A program made the position numbers and the translations under genes. The notes below the pieces were generated by a model. The model had not been told where the DNA came from. It saw only the letters and a program-made list of their open reading frames with translations, and ran no database searches. A stretch of DNA of 64,000 nucleotides. It comes from Bremerella sp. JC817 (GTDB taxonomy: Bacteria > Planctomycetota > Planctomycetia > Pirellulales > Pirellulaceae). Position 1 is the first letter of the stretch. Every line of letters starts with the position of its first letter. Shown piece by piece: positions 55,038 through 63,413 of the stretch. The stretch spans positions 558,001-622,000 of the forward strand of contig NZ_JBFEFG010000274.1 in the NCBI RefSeq assembly GCF_040718835.1, read 5' to 3'.

Positions 55038-55673
55038 TTAGACCACCGCGTCTCCGACAATCAGTTCGGTAATACGAACACAGAAGTTGTCGTTGAGAAT
55101 CAACACTTCGCCGCGGGCAATCAGACGCCCATTCACGAAGACATCGACCGGGTCGCCTGCCAGCTTATCGAGCGGCACGACCGAGCCCTTCTTCATCTGC
55201 AGCACTTCCTGCAGGTGCATTTCAGCCTGGCCCAGTTCGATCTTCACTTCCAGTTCGACGTCGCGAACCAGATCGAGGGTGGCCTTATCGGTGCTCGCAG
55301 GAGAGCCGCCGAAATCACGCAGCGTAAATGGAGCAATCCCGGCTGGCAGGTTTTCGTTGGGAGAGCTGAGAGAAGCCAGGGCGGCTTCGGCCTGGTTCAG
55401 CAGGTATTCCATGTCGGAAGGACCATTGCCACCCGCTGCCGAGGCTGCTTGTGCAGCTGGACGTGCGGCGGCAGGCGCCGCCTGAGGCGCTGCTGCTGGC
55501 TTCGGAGGTCCGGAAGATCCTGGCTGCTGGAACAAGGCTTCGATCTCGCTTTGATCAAGAGATTCGAGCTCTTCCTTGGGCTGGGGCGGAGGAGCACTGG
55601 CACTCGATTCAGCCCCTTGGGCCTGACGAAGCAGTTCTTCAATCTCGTCCTGTCCCATTTGATCGTCAGTCAT
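55038..55673 (-). CDS. fliN: Flagellar motor switch protein FliN
   Basis: A 211-residue protein. The C-terminal 80 residues are a SpoA domain: LDLVRDVELEVKIELGQAEMHLQEVLQMKKGSVVPLDKLAGDPVDVFVNGRLIARGEVLILNDNFCVRITEL, as in FliN/FliY. The N-terminal 100 residues are Ala/Pro/Gln-rich with two short IEELL/IEALF motifs. FliN forms the C-ring with FliM and FliG. No fliM lies upstream: fliL is directly before it (38 bases apart). Confidence 0.92.
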   Translation of the reverse strand: MTDDQMGQDEIEELLRQAQGAESSASAPPPQPKEELESLDQSEIEALFQQPGSSGPPKPAAAPQAAPAAARPAAQAASAAGGNGPSDMEYLLNQAEAALASLSSPNENLPAGIAPFTLRDFGGSPASTDKATLDLVRDVELEVKIELGQAEMHLQEVLQMKKGSVVPLDKLAGDPVDVFVNGRLIARGEVLILNDNFCVRITELIVGDAVV

Positions 55674-55711
55674 CGGATTCCATTCCAGATGATAATGTCG
55701 CGGTCGGCGTC

Positions 55712-56272
55712 TTATTGCTCGACGAAAGAAAACTCACTGAAAACAATGGAGTGAACCATTGGTTTTCCGAGGATGTTGTTGGTTTTCTCTAAAATCTTAC
55801 GCTTGAGCAACCCCAAACTTGGATCGGTCAATTCGCCTTCGTCGCTACTGCGGACGGTGACGATCACCTGTTCGCGGAAGCGATTCTTGTTCTTTTCCAT
55901 CGCAGCCTCGAAGTCGGACTGGTCGCTGGCACGGATGGTAGCATACAGGTGGAAGTCGATTCGCATGGTCGACTCGCTCAACGGACGATAGGCCGTAATG
56001 CCAAACGGATCGCCCAGATCGATCTCGACGGTCTCTTCATTCGGAGCCAATGGCTTCGGTTCGTCGACGTTCTCTTCCCCTTCCGCCTCGGCAACCTGAG
56101 CTTGCATTTCTGCGGCCCGAATCACATCTTGCGGACTAGGGATTACGATGTACGCGACGGCACATTCAAGGATCACCAGAACCAGGATACCCCCCAGAAT
56201 TTGCAACTTCGCTTTCATGGGTGGGCCCTTTTTCGCATCCTGAGGTACCGGACTTGTCGCTGAGTCGGACAT
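55712..56272 (-). CDS. fliL: Flagellar basal-body-associated protein FliL
   Basis: A 186-residue protein: polar N-terminus, one membrane helix (ILGGILVLVILECAVAYIVI), then a periplasmic domain (VEIDLGDPFGITAYRP...LRIDFHLYATI, ...RFREQVIVTVRSSDEGELTDPSLGLLKRKILEKTN) that fits the FliL SPFH-like domain. FliL rings support the stator. It sits between motB and fliN. Confidence 0.85.
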   Translation of the reverse strand: MSDSATSPVPQDAKKGPPMKAKLQILGGILVLVILECAVAYIVIPSPQDVIRAAEMQAQVAEAEGEENVDEPKPLAPNEETVEIDLGDPFGITAYRPLSESTMRIDFHLYATIRASDQSDFEAAMEKNKNRFREQVIVTVRSSDEGELTDPSLGLLKRKILEKTNNILGKPMVHSIVFSEFSFVEQ

Positions 56273-56346
56273 GATTTCCGCTTATTGGAAGGTCAATTCT
56301 TATTACGCTTCCTAAACGTAGCATGCGAAAATGTGCGCGTCCGGCG

Positions 56347-57114
56347 CTATTTTCCAGTTGCCTCGATTGGCGGAGCCCGGCGATTGGCCTGCTCTTGGGC
56401 GGTGCCGACCAGGTCGTCGATAACCTCGTCCAACAGGAAGACCTCGACCCTTGGATTCTGCTTCAGCAGCAGCGGATCGGTCCCGATGTGGAAGGGTTCG
56501 TTCTTGCCCGAAACCGCGACCCGGATGCGTCGTTCGTCGATCCCTAACGAGATCAAAAATTCCTTTACCTTTACGCAGCGGGCGTAAGCCAGGTCCCAAT
56601 GCGATTTGAAGGGACTGTCTTTCGGCAGTGGTTTGAGCGAGGTATGGCCGCGAATTTCGATTTTCTGCGGCTTCCCACCAAACTCGAGACCTTGGGCTTG
56701 AAGCGCTTCTTTGGCGGCGTCGGTCAGCTTGTCGCTGTCTTCGTCGAAGTAGACAACCGTTCCAATCGCGGTTTTCGATCCAGGCCGAATAATCCGCACC
56801 TGCGGACTATCCCCGACCGGAGCCTTCACTTTGTCGCCACCTGCGTGGGTCGAGAATCGCTTGGCACGCCCCATGGTGGCCAGCTTGGCAAGATTCGAGT
56901 TACGTGGCTTCGCGTTGCCGGCGATCACACTTTCCATCGAACTATCGTGGCCAAACTGACGTCGAAACGACTCGACGAGGGCCTGGTATTGCTCGTCTTT
57001 TTTAATTTCGCTCATCGAGACGAGCATAATAAAGAAGGTCAGCAGCAGCGACATCATATCGCCGAAGGTCACGACCCACTCAGGAATCCCTGCGTCTCCC
57101 TCATCATCATCCAC
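56347..57114 (-). CDS. motB: Stator protein MotB (OmpA-type peptidoglycan-binding)
   Basis: A 255-residue protein: MDDDEGDAGIPEWVVTFGDMMSLLLTFFIMLVSMSEIK has the single MotB helix with the proton-channel Asp in TFGDMMSLLLTFF. The C-terminal half is an OmpA-like domain (IEIRGHTSLKPLPKDSPFKSHWDLAYARCVKVKEFLISLGIDERRIRVAVSG). It anchors the stator to peptidoglycan. It follows motA by 12 bases. Confidence 0.92.
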   Translation of the reverse strand: MDDDEGDAGIPEWVVTFGDMMSLLLTFFIMLVSMSEIKKDEQYQALVESFRRQFGHDSSMESVIAGNAKPRNSNLAKLATMGRAKRFSTHAGGDKVKAPVGDSPQVRIIRPGSKTAIGTVVYFDEDSDKLTDAAKEALQAQGLEFGGKPQKIEIRGHTSLKPLPKDSPFKSHWDLAYARCVKVKEFLISLGIDERRIRVAVSGKNEPFHIGTDPLLLKQNPRVEVFLLDEVIDDLVGTAQEQANRRAPPIEATGK

Positions 57115-57126
57115 GGCACAGCCCCT

Positions 57127-57903
57127 TTACTTATCGGCGTCCATCTTGGCGCGAACTGACGGCGGCAGGAACGTGCGTAGCTTCTGTTCGATCACGCGCG
57201 GGTTTTCGCCCGACTGAATCGACATGATGCCTCGGATCACGATTTCCATGCCCAGCAGTTCCTGCTTGTTGAGGAAGCCAAGCTTTTCCGAGAATGGTAG
57301 AAAGAGCACGTTCGACACGACCGCTCCGTAGAGCGTCGTGAGCAACGCCACGGCCATACCGGAACCAATCGAGCTCGGATCGCTCATGTTACCGAGCATA
57401 ATGATCAGACCAAGCAGCGTCCCGATCATCCCGTACGCCGGAGCAAATCGTCCCATCTGGTCCGAGACAGCCTTGGCATCTCGGTGCCGGGTCGACACGG
57501 CGTCCATTTCGGTGCGCATGATATCTTCAATAGCATCGGGCCGCGTACCGTCGACTGCCATTTGAATTCCGGTGATGATAAACGGGTTATCAATCTCGCC
57601 GATGCGATTTTCCAGGGCCAGAAGACCATCGCGACGGGCAGTTTCAGCCAGGCTGACGATCTGCTTGATCAATGCGCCGTAGTCGACCGCTTTGTTCAGA
57701 AAGACCACCTTGATGGTCATCGGCATCGCGAGCATCGATTTCAGCGGAAAGGCGATCAGACACGCCGCAAGGGCCCCGCCGCACACCACCAAAAGCGATG
57801 GCACGTCGATGAACGCCATGAGCGAAGAACCTGGTGCGATCAAGATCGCGACCAAGATCAGCCCAAAGGCAGCCAGCAGTCCGACGACGGATGCGATATC
57901 CAT
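57127..57903 (-). CDS. motA: Stator protein MotA
   Basis: A 258-residue protein with four hydrophobic segments: GLLAAFGLILVAILIA, LLVVCGGALAACLIAFPL, FAPAYGMIGTLLGLIIMLG and AVALLTTLYGAVVSNVLFLPF. The MIGTLLGL segment with its conserved Pro/Gly and the loop carrying charged residues fit MotA. It forms the ion channel with MotB. The order motA-motB is normal. FlbD precedes it by 11 bases. Confidence 0.93.
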   Translation of the reverse strand: MDIASVVGLLAAFGLILVAILIAPGSSLMAFIDVPSLLVVCGGALAACLIAFPLKSMLAMPMTIKVVFLNKAVDYGALIKQIVSLAETARRDGLLALENRIGEIDNPFIITGIQMAVDGTRPDAIEDIMRTEMDAVSTRHRDAKAVSDQMGRFAPAYGMIGTLLGLIIMLGNMSDPSSIGSGMAVALLTTLYGAVVSNVLFLPFSEKLGFLNKQELLGMEIVIRGIMSIQSGENPRVIEQKLRTFLPPSVRAKMDADK

Positions 57904-57914
57904 AACGTTTTGTT

Positions 57915-58136
57915 CTAAGTTTCCCCGGAATTGGGCCTGGGTATACCAGGAGGCAACAGATTTTTGCGTTGGTGGTACTCAATTACACGATCCACCACAA
58001 CGTCAGTTCCCTCGCGGACAACAATTCGGTCCCCATTCACCAGGGTGATGAACGTGTCGGGGCTGGCCTCGATGTAGCGGATCAGTTCCGCATTCAAGAC
58101 GAAAGGTTCGCCCGCAAGATGGGTCAACTTGATCAT
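57915..58136 (-). CDS. flbD: FlbD-family flagellar protein
   Basis: A 73-residue protein: MIKLTHLAGEPFVLNAELIRYIEASPDTFITLVNGDRIVVREGTDVVVDRVIEY, the whole FlbD domain (I.LT...G..FVLN..LI..IE..PDT.I.L.NG...VV.E....V). Its role is not well defined; it lies next to motA in many bacteria. GGGAGCGG lies 7 bases before the ATG at 58136, which decides this start. Confidence 0.9.
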   Translation of the reverse strand: MIKLTHLAGEPFVLNAELIRYIEASPDTFITLVNGDRIVVREGTDVVVDRVIEYHQRKNLLPPGIPRPNSGET

Positions 58137-58162
58137 CGCAAACCGCTCCCGTTCGAAGCACC

Positions 58163-58199
58163 GAACACCTAGTGCACTTCTGGTGCGCACTAGGCGTTC
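58163..58199 (-). other. Hairpin between flgE and flbD
   Basis: GAACACCTAGTGC (58163-58175) and GCACTAGGCGTTC (58187-58199) form a stem of 8 perfect pairs (CCTAGTGC/GCACTAGG) plus GAAC/GTTC. No T-run on the reverse strand. It sits just before the flbD ribosome site, so it may lower read-through or shape processing of the message. Confidence 0.5.
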
Positions 58200-58233
58200 A
58201 AACTTAGGTCAGAATTAGTGGCGTGCTAGCGTT

Positions 58234-61074
58234 TTATCGACGCAGGTTCAGAAGTTCGTCAAACAACTGCTGAGCCGTGGTGATAACCCGAGAGCTACCA
58301 CGATATTGCGTCGACGCCAGAATCAGGTCGATCAGGTTACCACCGATGTCGGTGTTACTCAGTTCGACCGCACCAGCGATCACATCACCCAGGCCATCCG
58401 CCCCCGGATCGCCGGTGACCGGCAAACCGGAGTTCACGCCGGTGGCAAACAGGTTTTCACCACGTTGTTCCAAACCGGCCGGGTTACCAAAACGAGCCAA
58501 CTGCAACATCCCCAGGTCGCGGTCGACACCATTCGAGAACACGCCTCGGATCACACCATCTTCACCGATGATAAAGCTGTTGAGGGTACCGGTCCCCGAA
58601 CCATCCTGTCGCGAAGCGTTGAGGGTAGGTTCGTCCTGGGCCAGGCCCGACAACTGCGTGAAGTCGAGGTCGAACTCCAATGGCGACTGCGAAGGAACGT
58701 CGCGACGCTGAATGGTAACCGTGTTGTTATCGCTCCCGACGAAGTTACCATCGCCGTCGAAGTAAATCAGACCGGTACCAACCGCGATCTGGGCTTCACC
58801 AATATCGCCGGTGTCCATGGCGGCGTCGTTGTCCGGCGAGTCGGCAAACCAGCGATACACCGTATTGGTACCATCGCGATGTTCCAGCACGGCGGTCACA
58901 CGGACGTTGACGGGGATACCCAACGTGTCATAAACCACGAAGTCGGAAACCGTGCTTTGGCCGACCGCCTCTTGCACGGTACCAAAGTTGAGGTTCGGGT
59001 TCTGAAGCACGCCGCTGTTGTTGTCCAGCGTGAACGACGACAGTTTGATATCGACGCCATTGTCGACACCGTTGTTCGAGACGATTCGGATGCGACCATC
59101 CTGGATCGAAAGCCCCTGGGTCAGGTCAGTCGATTCTCCAGGAATGGAGTTCTCGGAACCAGGGATCGGGTTGGCATTGCCATTCACCGATGGCTGAATA
59201 CCGGTCGATGCCCGAATGAACTCGAGCAGTTCCTGCACGATCGTCGTATCGGTGATCGTGAACGTCTGCTCATCCAGTTTACGTTCGCCCTTGTAGCCAG
59301 TGAAACTCAGCTCGCCCACTTCAAAGACGTTCTCGAAATTCAGACCGTCACGTTTGACAACGTCGACCAGCAAGGTATTTGAGTCGATCTTCGGACCATC
59401 GAGGTCGATCGTCTTGTTACCGGTGATCGACAAGTCCGAGATTTCGGAGTCGGCTTTGGTGTCGATGTAGTCTTCGCCAGGATCGAGTTCATCGACCAGG
59501 TAGAACGACGACGAGTCCGTGGAAAGGTTACGATAGATGCGAACCTTGTCGTAAGCCGGAAAACCACCTTCAGCTGGCGGGGTTGGTGGAATCGGCAAGT
59601 TGGAAAGTTCGATACGACCATTCACCACGTTTTGTGGCCCCAGGGCCAGCGATGGTCGGCTTTCTTCTTCACCCGAACGAGCGAAGGTGACCAGGTACGT
59701 GTAGTTGCCATTGATGGTCTGGGCATCAAGCTGGTTGGTCGACAGCACCGTCGTTCCATCGTCGACGTAACCACCGGCAGCGGTCGCCATGTCGAGGGTG
59801 TCCAACTCGTAGAAGTCCGATCCACCTGGCTGCGTGCGGTAGATACGAACCGAATCGTAGTCGGCACTGGTTGGAATATTATCCAGCAGAATCGAGTAAC
59901 CGTTGCCATCGGCAGGAGCGCCCGACACGGTCACAGTGTGCGAGTTCGACGGAGCGGTTTCGTTGCCGTCGGAATCAAGGTAAGTGTAGCGGTACTGATA
60001 CACGTCGCCGCCATCGAGCATACCGTCGACACCGGTTCCACCGATCATCGAAGCGGACAACTGCGTAGCGGTCGGGGCGGCGGCCGTATCTTCAACGGCG
60101 GCGCCCATGGCGAACGAGTTCACCAGGTAATAGGTCGCACCGCCGTCATTACTGCGGTACATGTTCAATTGCGAGAACGAACTCGACTGCGGAGGATCGG
60201 TGAAGGTCACCGTATTGTCGTTAGCCGAGGCATTACCATCTGCCAACGCGACGGCGTAGTCTGCCGAAGCCAACGTTTCGCCCGACAGCCCGACGTTCGA
60301 GAACGTGAAGCGATAGTTGAAGTTACCATCGGGAACGCTACCACCGGCACCTTCAGTCTGCGCATCAGTCGTAGTGGCAACGCCTGGGGTCACGGCAGAT
60401 GCCGAGGTGGTCGCGGCGATACTAGGCTGCGCGGCGACACCGACCGAAGACGAGGTCGTATCGGGTCGTGGTACGGCCGAGTTACCGAGAATGGCACTTT
60501 CAATCACCTGAGCCTGCGTTGCCAGGTCGCCCGTTGCAGTTAACGTACCTTCGAGGTAAACGTTTTCAGTCGCCTTGGCCACGCTCTTGGCACCCAGCGG
60601 AATGGTCAGCGGCACCAACTGCGTGCGCTGGATCTGGAAGTTCTCGTCGATACCGAAACCAAGCACGCGTTGACCGGTGATCGTCACCAGTTCGTTCTGC
60701 GAGTTCGTCTTGAAGATACCGTTACGGGTATACAGCGTTTCGCCGTTGCCACCTTCGACGATGAAGAAACCGTCTCCCTGGATCGCCAGGTCGGAAGGGC
60801 TGTTACTGACTTCGATCGTACCCTGAGTGAAGTTCGGTGTGATTTCGGCAACCTTCGTACCCAGACCGGTCTGACGTGGGTTGGTACCACCGTTGGAAGA
60901 AGTCGGCTTCGACCCCAAGCTTTGGGTCTGCAGGAACTGCGTCGCAAACCGAGCTTCCGACGCTTTGAAGCCGACCGTTTGCGAGTTGGCCAGGTTATTG
61001 CCGGTAACGTCGATCTGCGTTTCCGCGGCGGTCATCCCCGTCAAAGCGGTCGATAGTGCCGATGCCAGACCCAT
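58234..61074 (-). CDS. flgE: Flagellar hook protein FlgE with a large inserted region
   Basis: A 946-residue protein, about twice the usual FlgE size. Both ends are typical: MGLASALSTALTGMTAAETQIDVTGNNLANSQTVGFK at the N-terminus, and VELSNTDIGGNLIDLILASTQYRGSSRVITTAQQLFDELLNL at the C-terminus, which form the D0/D1 core. The middle (about 240-545) holds three related beta-rich repeats of about 90 residues that look like fibronectin type III or Ig-like domains. The hook links motor to filament. Hook variable regions are known to differ between bacteria, but this length is striking. Confidence 0.9.
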   Translation of the reverse strand: MGLASALSTALTGMTAAETQIDVTGNNLANSQTVGFKASEARFATQFLQTQSLGSKPTSSNGGTNPRQTGLGTKVAEITPNFTQGTIEVSNSPSDLAIQGDGFFIVEGGNGETLYTRNGIFKTNSQNELVTITGQRVLGFGIDENFQIQRTQLVPLTIPLGAKSVAKATENVYLEGTLTATGDLATQAQVIESAILGNSAVPRPDTTSSSVGVAAQPSIAATTSASAVTPGVATTTDAQTEGAGGSVPDGNFNYRFTFSNVGLSGETLASADYAVALADGNASANDNTVTFTDPPQSSSFSQLNMYRSNDGGATYYLVNSFAMGAAVEDTAAAPTATQLSASMIGGTGVDGMLDGGDVYQYRYTYLDSDGNETAPSNSHTVTVSGAPADGNGYSILLDNIPTSADYDSVRIYRTQPGGSDFYELDTLDMATAAGGYVDDGTTVLSTNQLDAQTINGNYTYLVTFARSGEEESRPSLALGPQNVVNGRIELSNLPIPPTPPAEGGFPAYDKVRIYRNLSTDSSSFYLVDELDPGEDYIDTKADSEISDLSITGNKTIDLDGPKIDSNTLLVDVVKRDGLNFENVFEVGELSFTGYKGERKLDEQTFTITDTTIVQELLEFIRASTGIQPSVNGNANPIPGSENSIPGESTDLTQGLSIQDGRIRIVSNNGVDNGVDIKLSSFTLDNNSGVLQNPNLNFGTVQEAVGQSTVSDFVVYDTLGIPVNVRVTAVLEHRDGTNTVYRWFADSPDNDAAMDTGDIGEAQIAVGTGLIYFDGDGNFVGSDNNTVTIQRRDVPSQSPLEFDLDFTQLSGLAQDEPTLNASRQDGSGTGTLNSFIIGEDGVIRGVFSNGVDRDLGMLQLARFGNPAGLEQRGENLFATGVNSGLPVTGDPGADGLGDVIAGAVELSNTDIGGNLIDLILASTQYRGSSRVITTAQQLFDELLNLRR

Positions 61075-61132
61075 GGATAAACTCCTTCAAAGATATGATG
61101 CGTTCTCCAAATCCTTGGAGAGCGTGGTTGTT

Positions 61133-61693
61133 TTAGGAAGTGACTTCTTCAGTTTCGTCGCTAGTGGAATCGTCGCTGCTGTCGGTATCGGTTTCATCCG
61201 TTCCGGTACCGTTGCCAGTCGAATCCGTTCCATCGACGTCGGTATCGCTGACGTTCGCCGGAAGAATCGTGAAGATGTCGTCCATATTCACGTCAACCGT
61301 CTGGTCGCCAGTGTTCACCTTTAAGGTCAACTGACGAGTTCCATCATCATTCGGAGCCAGTTGCACGCTTTGTACCACGCCAAACAAAACGTACCCGTCA
61401 TCGGTCAGGGCTTGGACTTGTTTGCCAATCAGCCCACTGGCCGTCGAGATGCCTTGGCTCTGCTGCATCGACTCCAACGACTCGCGAAGCTGATCGGTCG
61501 CCCCGATCTCACGAATCTGGCTGATTTGCTGCAACATCTCCGAGTTCTCCATCGGATCGAGCGGATCCTGGTTTTGAAGCTCAGTGATCATCAGCTGCAG
61601 AAAATGGTCCATCGACAGTTCACGAAGATCTGTCGGTTTCGAAGCACCGCTGCTCGTAGTATTGGTCGACGTACTCGAATCGACTCTTGACAT
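61133..61693 (-). CDS. flgD: Hook-capping protein FlgD
   Basis: A 186-residue protein: DLRELSMDHFLQLMITELQNQDPLDPMENSEMLQQISQIREI is the FlgD signature (FL.LL..QL.NQDP..P....E...QLA.....). The C-terminal part is acidic and low in complexity (DGTDSTGNGTGTDETDTDSSDD). It caps the growing hook so FlgE can polymerise. It lies between fliK and flgE. Confidence 0.92.
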   Translation of the reverse strand: MSRVDSSTSTNTTSSGASKPTDLRELSMDHFLQLMITELQNQDPLDPMENSEMLQQISQIREIGATDQLRESLESMQQSQGISTASGLIGKQVQALTDDGYVLFGVVQSVQLAPNDDGTRQLTLKVNTGDQTVDVNMDDIFTILPANVSDTDVDGTDSTGNGTGTDETDTDSSDDSTSDETEEVTS

Positions 61694-61764
61694 GATTCGC
61701 TCACTTCAACATGAAATGCGGACAATATGCGATCTGTTTACTGGTGTCTTGCTGCCAGCGAACA

Positions 61765-63402
61765 TCAAATGGTGATGTTCAAATTTCGACTGTCTCGTTC
61801 GGCTTCTTTGTTGACCGTTTCGGTCATCGTCGGAGTTGCTTCTTCGCCATCCGATTTGCCTAACGACGAACCAGTTGGCGTGCGTTGATTTCCTTGCTCG
61901 GATGACTGACCGGCCATGTCGGAAGCAGCCCCGTCATGCGACGTCTGCTGCCCCATTAGCTCTACCTCGAACTGCTGCACGTTAATGTTCGACTCGGCTA
62001 ATCGTTCGCGAAGTTGCGGCAGATTGTCGAGTAACACCTGGCGAGTCGAAGTGTTCTCGGCCTCGATCTTGGCGATCATGTTCCCATCTTCAACCTTGAT
62101 CTCGACCTTGAGTTGCCCCAATTCGGAAGGGTTCAAGCGGATCTTGATCGACTGGCCTGGCGGAGTCGATTCAACGGCTCGGGCAACTCGGTTTATCAAA
62201 CGAATTTGCTGACGCGAATCGAGCTGCGTTGAAGGCTTTCCTTCGGTGGTCTTTTGCAGCGTTCCACGTTGCATCCCGCGTTGCAGCAGCGAGGCGATGT
62301 TGTTCACGCCACCGTTGGTATTGGACGTGCTGCCGCCTGGCGTCGTTGTTGTTCGCGCCGCGGCGGAAGCTGCCGCTGCTGCGGCAACCGCTTCGCTTGC
62401 TTCACTGCTGGCGGCGATGTTCGAAGTGGTTTCGGCGGAGACCTCTGCTGGTGCCTTCGCTGCGTCAACTTTCGCATCCGGCTTGTCGGTTCGGCGTTGC
62501 ACCGAACGGGACTCGTTGTCGCGTGACGAATCGTGTCCGCTCGCTTCTTCACCCGAAGTGGTTTCGATCTCAGGCGCGCTGGCATCCTCGGTTTGCTCCG
62601 CGGTTAGCTCTTCGCCGTTGGTTTCGTCTGCACTGGCCACGGTCTCGTGATCAGCCTGCGATTCGTCGGTCGCGGCGACTTCAGTGGTAATCTGTTCAGC
62701 CTGTTGGGCTGCTTCGGCCTGATCCTTGCCATCACTCTTCTGAGCAACCGCATTGGCATCGGTTCCCAGATTTTCCTGATCCGCGTCTGTCGCTGATTCC
62801 TCGATCGGACTGGTATCGAGCGGCTGGTCGGTATCGATGTTGCCGGCGTTGGCCTGTGATGTCTTCTGTTGGTTGACTTCGACCGCCCCGCCCTGCTCTG
62901 CGGCGACTTCTGATTCGTCTCCCTCGGTAGTGGCCACGATTTCTGGCGTGGCGAGAGTCTGTTCTTGTTGACTAGCAGCGGCCGTTTCGAGCGCGGCTTG
63001 ATCAGGGTTGTCGGTATCTTCTTCGTTGGAACCCTTCTCCGAAAGTTCCGCCACGGCAGCGACATCTTCCGCATCGATCGAGTCATCCGCTCGCTGACTG
63101 CTGTCAGACACATCGTTCCGAGCCGCTTCAACCGGAACGGCACTCGCCGCTTCTTCGTAGTGATCGTCGTGCAGACTGGGATCGTCGGTAACCGCCGTGT
63201 AGGGTTCGTCGGCGACACTGGTTTTACCGCTGGCGGGCGCGGCTGGGTCGAAAATGTTCTTCCCTTTCCCCGACAGCGACTGCGAGGTCTTCATGATTAA
63301 GTCGAAGAAGGCCATCGGATCCGCAGCCGAAGCTTGCTGATTGCGCGAATTCCCCGCCCAGTTGGAGGTGGAATTGATCGAACTCGATGATGAGGTTTCC
63401 AT
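61765..63402 (-). CDS. fliK: Flagellar hook-length control protein FliK
   Basis: A 545-residue protein. The N-terminal 390 residues are acidic, Ala/Glu/Ser/Thr-rich and disordered. The C-terminal domain (QSIKIRLNPSELGQLKVEIKVEDGNMIAKIEAENTSTRQVLLDNLPQLRERLAESNINVQQFEVEL) is the FliK C-terminal domain that interacts with FlhB. FliK acts as the molecular ruler and switches export specificity. The last 60 residues are Gly/Ser-rich and vary. It precedes flgD. Confidence 0.9.
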   Translation of the reverse strand: METSSSSSINSTSNWAGNSRNQQASAADPMAFFDLIMKTSQSLSGKGKNIFDPAAPASGKTSVADEPYTAVTDDPSLHDDHYEEAASAVPVEAARNDVSDSSQRADDSIDAEDVAAVAELSEKGSNEEDTDNPDQAALETAAASQQEQTLATPEIVATTEGDESEVAAEQGGAVEVNQQKTSQANAGNIDTDQPLDTSPIEESATDADQENLGTDANAVAQKSDGKDQAEAAQQAEQITTEVAATDESQADHETVASADETNGEELTAEQTEDASAPEIETTSGEEASGHDSSRDNESRSVQRRTDKPDAKVDAAKAPAEVSAETTSNIAASSEASEAVAAAAAASAAARTTTTPGGSTSNTNGGVNNIASLLQRGMQRGTLQKTTEGKPSTQLDSRQQIRLINRVARAVESTPPGQSIKIRLNPSELGQLKVEIKVEDGNMIAKIEAENTSTRQVLLDNLPQLRERLAESNINVQQFEVELMGQQTSHDGAASDMAGQSSEQGNQRTPTGSSLGKSDGEEATPTMTETVNKEAERDSRNLNITI

Positions 63403-63413
63403 CTGCTTCCTCG

